From Symmetrospora coprosmae (Eukaryota; Basidiomycota; Cystobasidiomycetes; Symmetrosporaceae), in the NCBI GenBank assembly GCA_008802785.1, contig VUYT01000033.1:144387-208386 (forward strand): a stretch of DNA of 64,000 nt, written 5' to 3'. A program made the translations under genes and the position numbers. The notes beneath the pieces were generated by a model, which worked only from the letters and a program-made list of their open reading frames with translations, was not told the origin of the DNA and searched no databases. Shown one piece after another: positions 12,001 to 21,904 of this stretch; the first letter of the stretch is position 1, and every line of letters starts with the position of its first letter.

Positions 12001-13598
12001 TCGCGTCCTCGTCTGCGAGGCGCTGCTGCGTGTTCCTGGCCTGCTGCAGCCTGTCCTGCACGCTGGCCATTTCCGAGCGCTTCGTCCTCAGCTCGCGCTC
12101 GAGCTTCTCGAGCTCCTGGCGCTCCTGCACTGCCTTCTTCGCGCTATCCGCCTTGAGCACATTGTACTCCTTCAAGTCGTCCTCGCTGAGCGTCATGCCC
12201 TTGCTCGCGAGCGTCTTGCGCTGGTCCTCCCTCTGCTGCGCAAAGACGGCCTCGAACCGCGCGAGCTCGCTCTGCAGGCTCGCCACTTTCCCTTGCTTGT
12301 CCTTCTTTTCGCGCACCACCGTGGCGGCCGTCTCCTGCGCTTTTGCAATCTTGCGCTTGACGTGCGTGATTTTCTCGTCAATCTCGGCCAGCTCGGGCTT
12401 CTTGTCCTCGACGTCCTTTTCCCGCTTCTTGACCTCCTTCTCCTGCTTCAGCGCCGCTTTCTGCGCAGATGCCACCTCCTTGCGCGCAGACTTGAGGCTC
12501 GCCTCGTGCTTGGCCTGTTCGGCGCGGAGGCCGGCCAGCGACTCGCTCAGGGCGTCAATCTCCTCTGTCGCCGTGCTCATCTCGTTGTTGATGTGGTAGA
12601 GCTTCCAGAGCAGGTGCCGCACGACGGCCTCGTCCTGCAGGTCGGGCGCGGGTTCGCGTCAGCTTGATAAGGACCTGACGTCGTCCAATGGAACGCAGCC
12701 CACCCTATCAGCCCTGAGCTGCTCGAACTTTTCTGCTTCGCTCTTCTGCTCCTTGAACTGCTTCACTTCGGCATTGACGCCTCTCCGCTTGACGTAGTTG
12801 TGCGTAGACGTCTCTACCGCCTTGTCCTGGACTGCCTTTGCGCGATCGTACTCGTCCTTGAGGTCGGCGGAGCTGAGTGCAGCGGCGAAGCATCAGTATG
12901 ACTAACCATCGCAGAGGCAGAGCGTGCCCGCCCGCCACGCACCCGCTGATCTGCTCGATGAGCTTTGTGAGGTCTTTCGGCGACTGGGACGCGACAGCCT
13001 CTACGTCTCCCTGGAAGACGAGAAAGTTCTTCGCCTTGACGAGGATCCCGTGGCTCTCGAGGACCTTGTTGTACTTCGCCGCCGTGGTGGTCTCGCCGTT
13101 GATCCTGTACTCGCTGTGCCCGGCGAGGGTGATGCTCCTCCGGAACTGCCACTCCTTCTCCTCGGCGTCGACGTACACCGCGAGGACCCACGCGTCCCGC
13201 GCGTCTTCCACACCATGGCCGTTTTCGTTCAGGGCGTTGCCCATCTCCTCGTCGACACCCTCGCCTTCGTCGCGATCCCCCTCGTGGCGTGCCCCGGCGC
13301 GGTAGATGAGGTCCCGGAGCTGATTCGAGCGCAGCTGTGCGCTACGGACGCCGAGGACGAACGAGATGGCGTCCATGACGTTGCTCTTGCCTGCGCCATT
13401 GGGCCCTATCGTGCATGTGAAGCTCTTGAAGGGTCCTCTGTCCTCGAGACGGCGTGATTTCGAGGCGCGCTCGTCAGCTGGTTCCTCTGGACCCTACAGA
13501 CGCGGCAAGCAACAACAGCACGGGAGCTGAGCCTGCACGCACATGACCTGATGCCCCTTGTAGCTCTTGAAGTTGTATGTCTCGAGCCGCTCGAGCAT
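9092..13598 (-). CDS. SMC1: Cohesin subunit SMC1 (structural maintenance of chromosomes 1)
   Basis: Eleven exons: 13598-13543, 13437-12943, 12872-12704, 12634-11889, 11807-11531, 11455-10883, 10822-10614, 10542-9999, 9924-9467, 9395-9315 and 9251-9092, all phase-consistent, giving 1,255 residues, a normal SMC1 length. Walker A (GPNGAGKSN) is near residue 30. The stretch [18 protein letters not shown] is diagnostic of SMC1 rather than SMC2-4. Two long coiled coils flank a hinge, followed by the signature LSGGEKT near 1,160 and Walker [13 protein letters not shown] near 1,185. The product is the nuclear ATPase that pairs with SMC3 in cohesin for sister-chromatid cohesion. The intron at 9466-9396 has a GC donor. 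The 60-nt segment at 10882-10823 is open in frame, but the family alignment favours removing it. Confidence 0.96.
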
Positions 13599-14095
13599 CT
13601 TGGCTGGGCTATGTCGCTGGGCTTTGCCCTCTGTACGCGTCGTCCTGCTTCCACTGCCTGCTTGCCTGCTCTCCTGGGCTCAGGCGAAGACAGCGACGAC
13701 GATGTACACGCTCTGTGCTAGTCAGAGATCGTCACTGGGTCGCTGCTGGTGTACAGATGCGGGTATCTGTGCGATGGGCGCTTGTTGGCATCCAGTCAAG
13801 CTCCTCCTCGTGCTCTCAGAACTCAGAAGCGCGTCCAGCTCTAGCGAGGGGAGACAGTTTGGAAGAGCTCCAACACAGCAGCATGGCGGCAGAAGAGCAT
13901 GCGGACAGCGAGGTAGTCTTTGTTGACAGGCACTTGCTGGTGCTCATGGCAGGGAGGACCCAAAGCAGAGAAAGCAGAGGGAAGGCATTGCAAGCAAGGA
14001 AGGCAGCACAGTCTGAGTGGACAACAGTGGAGCAGGGCCACGGAATCGGCGAAGAAAGGCGAAAGGGGTGCAGGACGACGAGGTAAAGGCGACTA
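13599..14095. other. Intergenic region, 497 bp
   Basis: This is the upstream region of SMC1 and the 3' flank of the histone H3 gene. No supported coding segment or RNA gene was found; the open frames here lack motifs and overlap only noncoding sequence. Confidence 0.5.
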
Positions 14096-15481
<1,386 letters not shown>

Positions 15482-15668
15482 TCTATGATGGTAGCTGCCG
15501 GCCAAGTGATCCATGGCGGACAAGGGGTGACACTGTGGGAACGGCAGGCCTGCTGACCTGTGATAGACAGAGGCCTGGATCCGGCGCAGGCACGATTTGC
15601 AGCGCCTTTACCAGGGTGGTCTGGGATGCCACTAGGATGGAATAATCAAGGGGATATCGTCGAATGAC

Positions 15669-15676
15669 CATAAAAG
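15669..15676 (+). promoter_or_regulatory. TATA-like element of zinc-finger-like gene A
   Basis: CATAAAAG lies about 100 bp before the ATG, followed by a pyrimidine-rich leader. The element occupies the same relative place as those in units B and C. Confidence 0.5.
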
Positions 15677-15773
15677 CGTGTCCGCCCACCCATTTCTCCC
15701 TTGCCTCCCGACGGCACCGAGACAGACTACAATCGCCCCTATATCCGAAATCGCCCACGATCCAGATCACAAC

Positions 15774-16559
15774 ATGTCGTACGAGTGCCAGATTTGGTCA
15801 GTCTGCGAATCCTTTCGATAGGGTTGTCTCCTTTGCTTGCTTGCTAACAACTTCTAGCATCTGCAGTGCCACTTCATTTGGCCGCCAGACGGACCTCGAC
15901 GGTGGGCAATTGCGCTTATGATGGTTGGCTAGACATGTTGCTGTGCCAGTTGAAGCTAATGTTATCAATCTTCTAGTGCACGCGCCCACGTGTGCTTTCC
16001 TTCGCAGTGTTGCCTTATCGACGGGCGGCGTTCTTCATGGGAAGTCAGCTAGCAACTGGCGAGCGAGCGAGTATAGAGATATGTGTCCCCTCGCTAGCGG
16101 GCGAAAATGCCAACAACCAATCATGGGCGGCGGTGAGGACTTCCGACTTGCATATCGTGCATGCAACTGCCTGTCTCTATCCAAGCTGACTATGAAGTCG
16201 CCTCCTCGCTAGTCGGTAACATCGTTATGCACCTGACTAAATCTAAAACCCATAGACTTGCACGGGTCGACGGCAAGTTCCTAAAAGAGGCCTTAGCCGA
16301 CATCAAAGCCGCTGCGAGGAGAGAGCGCGAAAACGCAAAGCTTGCTCTGCAAAGAAGGGTACAGTCAGCGGCAGAAGCATCTGACGCTACGGCACGCAGG
16401 AACTATCGACCCATAGCTCCGGCTAATACCCATAGTACCCCTCCGCGAGCAACCACTCCTCTTCGTTCTCGGACCGGCTTCACCCCGCTGCCACAGACGC
16501 CGCCTCACCGTGGATCCAAGAGCCCGTCCACTACACCCGGTGGTACACGCAAGCACTAA
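15774..16559 (+). CDS. Small zinc-finger-like protein, paralogue A of a tandem family
   Basis: Proposed exons are 15774-15796, 15867-15901, 15977-16132 and 16213-16559, giving 186 residues. Splicing exons 1-3 creates a perfect classical finger, YECQICATSF then DLDVHAPTC, with spacing C-x2-C-x12-H-x3-C and the core F and L in place. A second Cys/His cluster follows (MCPLAS, a Cys, then two His after the third intron). The tail is basic, then Pro/Thr-rich, ending SPSTTPGGT plus three residues. The acceptor of intron 3 (TAG at 16,210-16,212) is the least certain join; a canonical 40-nt GTAAC to CATAG segment just downstream would shift the frame if removed. A nuclear nucleic-acid or protein-binding role is inferred only from the finger. 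Confidence 0.6.
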
Positions 16560-17028
16560 GACGGAGTCTGGCACACTGATTCGAGCGTCTATATTGACTA
16601 GACGATCCGACAGGTTCCAGAAATGTCTGATGCGATGTCCAGATCCCCTCCTAACAGTCCTCTTCATACCCTAGACGCTACTGCTAGCCTGCCTTCCGAA
16701 ATTCATATATGCAATGGTCTAACTCCATCTTACCGTCCCTCATGTTACCTCTGCACTCGCCCGTAGTTTGGAGATACTGAAAGGGCAGCTGATCCTCATG
16801 CGATTGACAGCTGACCTGCTTACCGTGCAGTCGTGTCGTCTGGCTACGGCAGCTGCCGACCAGCTGATCCGTGCCAGACAAGGGGTGACACTGTGGGAAC
16901 GGTAGGCCTGCTGTTCTGCGCCAGACAGAGGCTTGAATCCGGAACAGGCACGATCATGCAGCGCCTCCACCAGGGTGATCTGGGGATGTCATTGCGACGA
17001 GATGGCCAAAGGGAGTGACCTGAGTCGA

Positions 17029-17036
17029 CTATAAGA
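17029..17036 (+). promoter_or_regulatory. TATA-like element of zinc-finger-like gene B
   Basis: CTATAAGA lies about 80 bp upstream of the ATG. The following AGCGTGT is shared with unit A, so the core promoter is conserved between units. Confidence 0.5.
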
Positions 17037-17111
17037 GCGTGTACCGCTCCATCACCTCTCTTGACTCTCGGTTCCATCTAAGCACAGTCTCCACGAAGCT
17101 CAGGCACCATC

Positions 17112-17889
17112 ATGCCTTCCAAAAGATTCTGCTCGCGATGGTCAGCTTGCTGCCTTGTTCTTCATCTTCAGATCGTGTTTATTCATGCTGACGATGTGCG
17201 CTGGCTGTCTTACAGCGCTAAAAGGTCCAAGAGCAAGGAAGATGAAGACGGTGCGTTAAGCCGAATTCGAAGGGGGCGCTTCTCCAATGTCATGGACCGT
17301 TATGACTGACGGTCTGGCGTGCCGTCAGAGCACGACAGGATCTGCTTACTCATATGCGCGATTGCCCTCTCGGCTGCCGGGAAGTATAATGGCAAGGCCG
17401 AGAGTGATTGGAGAATAGAGATGTTCCGCTCAAAAATCCCGTGTCCGCTGGCATCATGTTTGACTTCAATCCAGCAGGAAGGTATGCTTAAAACTTGGTA
17501 CCATCCGATGCCGGCGCTGGCACGGCTTATCGCTGATACGAGCCCTTCCTGCGGCAGCGGGTGGCGTTGCCAGACACCTCCGGACTGTTCACAGTGGCGA
17601 GCAGCACAACGGCATGGCCTTCTCGGACCTCTTCAAGTCCTCCGATGCCAGTCGGCGCCAAGCGAAGGCGTACTCTCGAGCAAAGCAGCCTCGCGCTGGC
17701 GAGTCCAGTGCCGCCGGGGCAGCCAACGCTACGAGACAGATTCGTTCGTCGGCTTCGCGGACACCTCCTACTAGGACACCTCCGCCTAGAACAACTCCGA
17801 CTGGAACTCCTCCGCCTGGATCGGGATCTGCTCGTCAGGCCTCGAAGAGCCCTTCCAAATCACCCGGAGGCACACCAAGGACTCGCTAG
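17112..17889 (+). CDS. Small zinc-finger-like protein, paralogue B of a tandem family
   Basis: Exons 17112-17140, 17216-17250, 17329-17481 and 17558-17889 join in phase to give 182 residues. Exon 2 is exactly 35 nt, as in paralogue A, and exon 3 is 153 nt against 156. The first finger is FCSRCAKRS then EDEHDRIC, again C-x2-C-x12-H-x3-C. A second possible finger starts PCPLASC and ends HLRTVHSGE, which resembles the end of a C2H2 finger plus its linker. The tail contains repeated TPP motifs and ends SPSKSPGGT plus four residues, matching the tail of A. The central segments of A and B share ALS, a GK and PLAS. Function is unknown. Confidence 0.65.
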
Positions 17890-18382
17890 CTCCTAGATAG
17901 TCTTGCGACCCCTCGATCCAAAAGGCTCTTTCATCAGATACGCCGGCAACATTCGAAATGGATCAATGCTATTCTCGCAGTTCCCTTCCACTGTCCCCCT
18001 TCCAACACGCTGCTCATACCCTAGACGCTTCTGCTAGCCTGCCTCCGGAAACTCATGTATGCACTGAGCACTGACTTGAATCCATCTTACCGTCCCTCCT
18101 GCTTGCCTTTGCACTCACCCCATGGAACTACTGTGCGGACAGCTAACGTTGATGCCGACGGCAGCTGACCTACCTACCGTGCAGTCGAGTCGTCTGGCTG
18201 CAGCAGCTGACGATCAGCTGACTTGGCCCGGTCAAAGGGAGCCGTGTGGGAAAGACAGCCCTGCTGGCCATACGAGCAAGAGGACTGCATCCGGGGGAGG
18301 CAATGCCCGGCCGCGCCTCTGCAAAGATGAGGTGGAAATGTCATGAGGACCTGCTGGATAAAAGGATCTAGGATCCGCTGGG

Positions 18383-18390
18383 TATATAGG
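18383..18390 (+). promoter_or_regulatory. TATA-like element of zinc-finger-like gene C
   Basis: TATATAGG lies about 95 bp before the ATG, in the position equivalent to those in units A and B. Confidence 0.45.
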
Positions 18391-18479
18391 AGGATCTGGT
18401 TGCGGTCACTCATCGACTTCCGACAACTCCTAGCCTCGCATCCGATACACCGTGCTATTTCGACCGTACGACTGTCGAT

Positions 18480-19179
18480 ATGGGTAACACCCCTTGGGCA
18501 TGCGGCATTTGGTGAGTCATTCGGTGTCAATGTAGACCGTTGCCGTCTCGATTAAACGTCGGCAGTATCCCCCTCGCTCTCCGACAATAGCCACGCTGAG
18601 TTGAAGCTGGATGCTGGAGCAAAGAAGCGTAAGCTCGCCGTGCTATTGTCCTGCTTGGCCTTTCGGCTGTCAGGGCTGAGCTTCAGCTTCTGGCAGATCA
18701 CGAGCAGATTTGTGGTGCCAGAATAAGACTCGCTGCTCAGCAGTTTCCCGACAGGCAGTACAACCCAGCGACCCGTACCTGCCCCTGCTGCTGGCGCTCG
18801 GACTTCAGTACCCAGGTCCGCGCTCTACTTCCTGGCCCCTGTGTGCTATGTCCCGTCACTGACGATATGCTGTTCCCGACCAGCATCCCTCTTCTTACAC
18901 ATACAGACACACACGGACATTACGCTGGATGGGCAACCGCTTACCAATGTTTTTGCGGGATATCGGAAAACGTCTGCTTCCTACACTCGGCCTAACGCAA
19001 CTGTCCAACGCCAGCCGGTGGTACGCAAGCCGGTCGTACGCAAGACGATAGTACACCAGCCTGTCCAGCATTTGAGGCTGCCTCCCCCTACGGGCTATTT
19101 ACTGCCGTCGCAAGCACAGCGTCCCGCGTACCCCGATGGGCCTTTCGCAGACGGCGTTAGAGATTTCTTCAGGAAGTAG
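18480..19179 (+). CDS. Small zinc-finger-like protein, paralogue C of a tandem family
   Basis: Proposed exons are 18480-18511, 18591-18628, 18697-18815 and 18907-19179, giving 153 residues. The first finger is assembled as WACGIC, then HHEQIC after a 12-residue spacer, the same position and spacing as in A and B. Exon 1 ends in the same phase within the second Cys codon (TG followed by the intron) in all three genes. A CPCCW cluster follows. The tail differs from A and B: it carries a repeated (V)VRK(P/T) stretch and then Pro-rich sequence ending DFFRK. The acceptor of intron 1 must skip a nearer AG that would bring in a stop, and the last intron is ambiguous, so the model is less secure than for B. 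Confidence 0.5.
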
Positions 19180-19534
19180 CTGTCGACGTCCTAGATGCGG
19201 AGCTCCGTCTGGCCCTCTGATACCCTGATGGCTCCTATCAAACAATCCCCTGCTCCGCATGCAATTCCTTCCTTCTTCCCTCTGGCCGTGTTGCTAGCTT
19301 TGGTCTTGCACTTAAATATACCGCCAGATGCAGATGCTCTTCAGCTTCAGATCGAAGCTGAGTCGGATGTTCCACCTTCCACAGAGACAGCATCGCTCAA
19401 GCCTTCCGCGTCCACTCCCTCTTCAGCACCGCTTTCCTCCGTCCCGGGGTGGTACCAAACGTGCGGCGAAAAGTCGTCCACCCAGTCAATAATGCATTCC
19501 ACCCCTCTCGCCTCGCACAGCCTCGTCGCCTCCG

Positions 19535-20722
19535 CTATGTCCGCGCCACCAAAGCCTTTCTGGGCAATCCGACATCCAGACGTTCGAGGTACACCTGCCA
19601 TTGCGGATCTGCGAGATGAGCAGCGAGCTGATGCACGATGTCGGAGGGTGTGTAGAATCCGAGCTGGGTGAGATAGAGACGTCGTAGCTTGGGCGGAAGA
19701 AGGCTGGCGTCCACGGAAGACAGAGGGCATGACAGCACGAGCTCGCGAAGAGCAGCGAAGGCGCTGTAGTCGAGCACGGCCGGCTGCCATGGCAAGTCGG
19801 GATAGTGGACTGTTGCCGCGTGCTGAATCTCCAGGCTGAGCAGACGCTTTCGCACGAATCCGCAGATCTTGCCGAGATTCCTCGCTGCGGCGAGACCGTG
19901 CTCGTCAAAAGGCGGTGAGACATATAGATTGAGGTATAGACTCTTCAGAACTGGCGCTTGCTTGGCGACGGCCAAGGCGAAGTCGCTGTTGCAATCGTTG
20001 CCGGAGCCCAAATCGACGCCGCGCAGCTCGGTCAAATGGGCGAATAGCGGTAGCTCGTAGGCACCTGCAGGAATCGGCTCGGGAAGGTGGAGGGTACGAA
20101 GGGTAGCACCGGCGCGGCGTACTAGTTCCACAGTTGGTACTCCGTCCGGAAATCCCGATGCCCTGTACTCCAGGGTCTGCAGGCGGTCGGCCTGCACGGC
20201 CTGCTCGATGAGATGAAGCGTTTCCACCCAGGCATCCTTGAATGGATATACCAAGTCGGAAGAGCCTACGTGTAAATACTGCGGTGATGTGCAGCTGAGG
20301 AAGTCACGCAGCGCTTCCGGCGTGACGGCAACGTCCTCCGGGTCGGGGCGACACCCATATAGGGCGACGCGGAGCACATTGAGATTGCGGATGAGGCGCC
20401 TGACATTGCTGAGCTCGTTCACGCAGTGGAAGAGCTTGGCGGGCTCTAGGTACGGCACAATGGTCTGTTTGTCGTCGCTGACATGACAGTGGATGGCCAC
20501 CCAAGCCCATTTGTACAGGGCCGTTTGTAAGGCGCGATGAAAGCGCTTGCAGACGAGCATCCAGGAAAGGACTGTGGCGTTGAGCAGATGTGTGTCACAA
20601 GGACCGATCTCGAGCTACGGTATGGTGCCGCGAAACGCACTGGTCGATCTAGGCCTCTTGATATCGCCGACTGTCGCCACCCTTTCGAGGATTTCCAGGG
20701 GAAGGGAGTTGATGGTGATCAT
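19535..20722 (-). CDS. F-box/LRR protein with a disturbed 3' reading frame
   Basis: Exons 20722-20641 and 20571-19535 (69-nt intron) give 372 residues. The N-terminus is a clear F-box: INSLPLEILERV, then across the splice LVCKRFHRAL. The rest is leucine-rich with LRR-like segments (LTELRGVDLGS, LRRLYLTQLG). Such proteins usually act as substrate receptors of SCF ubiquitin ligases through Skp1. The frame stops at 19,535 soon after YLERLDVGL. The frame ending at 19,347 continues directly with sequence rich in plausible family residues (IAEATRLCEARGVECI), so the true C-terminus may lie there, through a frameshift near 19,560-19,580 or an improbably short 35-nt intron. Confidence 0.7.
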
Positions 20723-20858
20723 GGTAGTGCTCAGCAGTGCTGCTTGATTGACGGTGTGGTTGTTCGCCGCGCGCGACGTGCACAGACGAGTTCGTCGAAG
20801 GACAACCCCCGAGGACGCCAGCTCGCTGACTCTTGACCTTCCACCATCAGCACGCAAT
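20723..20858. promoter_or_regulatory. Short divergent promoter between the F-box gene and bL31m gene
   Basis: Only 136 bp separate the two start codons on opposite strands, so both genes probably share a bidirectional promoter. No TATA box is evident. Confidence 0.5.
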
Positions 20859-21702
20859 ATGTCACTTCATCGCGCGACGGCGACAACAGCGTCGACGTCC
20901 ACCATGCGATGCTCGTGCCTCTGTCAGGCGCAGGTTCGCGCCGCGTCAACCTCATCGCACGCCGTCCGCCCTCCAAGAACATGGGTCCTCCCGAAGTTCA
21001 GCCAGATGAAAAAGAGCGTCGACCTCCCTGCGCCGCGCGTGCAGAAGTTTGAGAACACGGTGCGCGCATCATTCGCCGTTCCGTTAGCTTGCTCCCGCTG
21101 ACGCGGCATTGCAGGTCTCCCTGCCCAACGAGCGGACCCTCACGCTGTACTCGACCTGCCCGCGCCCGAACATCGCCGTCAGCCGGGACGTGTCGAACCA
21201 CCCTCTGTGGGGTTACGCCTCGACGCTGCCATCCGGATCAGGCGCGGGTGCCAGTGCGCCGCAGGACGAGGAGCAGGCCGGGCGGATGGGCAGGTTCGCT
21301 CGGCGCTTTGGCGGAGGAGGGCAGTCCCGCCCGGCGCCGCAGCAGCAACAGGAGGAACCGAGCATCAGCCCCGCGCAGGAGCGGGCCGCAGTGCAGATGG
21401 GCGAAGCGAGCGCGGGGGCGACAGCGGGAGAGACGGAAGCGGGCGTTGCAGCTGCGCGCAGAGTCATGAAGGAGCAGGTTGCTCCTGCGTCGGCGGAGGC
21501 CAAGCAACAGCAGCAAGGACAAGCAAAGGCGCAGGAACAGACGCAGAGCAAGAGTGCAGACACGAGCGATGGCAGCGAGGATCTCGAGATGTTTGACCTG
21601 GCCCTTGAAGGCGAGGTCTTTGAGGAGTCCAAGCACAAGATTGTCGAAGAGACGGGCAAAAAGGGCAAGGGCAAGGGAGGCAAAGGGAAAGGGAAGAAGT
21701 AG
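20859..21702 (+). CDS. MRPL36: Probable mitochondrial ribosomal protein bL31m
   Basis: Exons 20859-21059 and 21115-21702 (55-nt intron) encode 262 residues. The N-terminus is rich in Arg, Ser, Thr and Ala without acidic residues, as expected for a mitochondrial presequence. The core has FENTVSLPNERTLTLYST, then RDVSNHPLWG and a later GRMGRFARRFGG, which fits the bL31m pattern (a hydroxyl-rich strand, a D-x-x-N-x-P-L-W motif and a basic RF tail). A long Gln/Ala/Glu-rich extension ends in a Lys/Gly tail (GKGKGGKGKGKK) unlike short yeast homologues. The predicted role is in the large mitoribosomal subunit. The family call rests on motif recognition only. Confidence 0.6.
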
Positions 21703-21904
21703 GGATGTGGACTGTCATAGTATGCCATGCTGCGATATGTGCGTCGAGCAGCAATCTCCATGTCGAGCTTTTTGCACGAGTTCCACCGTGGCTTCACCGG
21801 TCCTTCATCCTGATCCACCGCGCTCTGTCTCCTGCCTCCATATAATTGCATCGTCTCGAAAGAGCAGCACCGACTGCATAGCAGAGCTCGCAGCGCGCAC
21901 GAGG

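Larger units (their letters stand above)
15483..16857 (+). repeat. Tandem duplication unit A (zinc-finger-like gene unit)
   Basis: This is the first of three direct, diverged units with a period of about 1.35 kb. Its first 150 bp, starting at GGTAGCTGCCGGCC, align almost without gaps to 16,846-17,000 in unit B. They share the 20-mer ACAAGGGGTGACACTGTGGG and the downstream GCAGGCACGA-type and CACCAGGGTG-type blocks. The unit contains a TATA element and one four-exon gene. Confidence 0.85.
16858..18207 (+). repeat. Tandem duplication unit B
   Basis: This is the second direct unit. Besides the promoter block shared with unit A, the stretch 16,672-16,860 (the downstream flank of gene A) aligns with 18,022-18,210 (the downstream flank of gene B), both beginning CCCTAGACGCT and sharing CCATCTTACCGTCCCTC. 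The duplicated segment therefore includes intergenic DNA. Confidence 0.85.
18208..19200 (+). repeat. Tandem duplication unit C
   Basis: This is the third direct unit. Its 5' part (18,195-18,350) is a more diverged version of the same upstream block, recognisable by GCAGCTGA, GTGTGGGAA, GCATCCGG and GCGCCTC. The gene body has diverged further than in A and B. Confidence 0.7.

Noticed and set aside
10664-12667. A 667-codon open frame on the plus strand, rich in Leu, Arg and Val
   Set aside because: It lies antisense to SMC1 exons and mirrors the GC-rich codon positions of the coiled coil; no domain, start context or splice structure supports it.
19551-19610. A 35-nt intron (GTGTACC to TGCCCAG on the coding strand) that would restore the F-box gene frame
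   Set aside because: It is shorter than any other intron in the window and would delete a good LRR-like segment (YLERLDVGL), so an indel is more likely.
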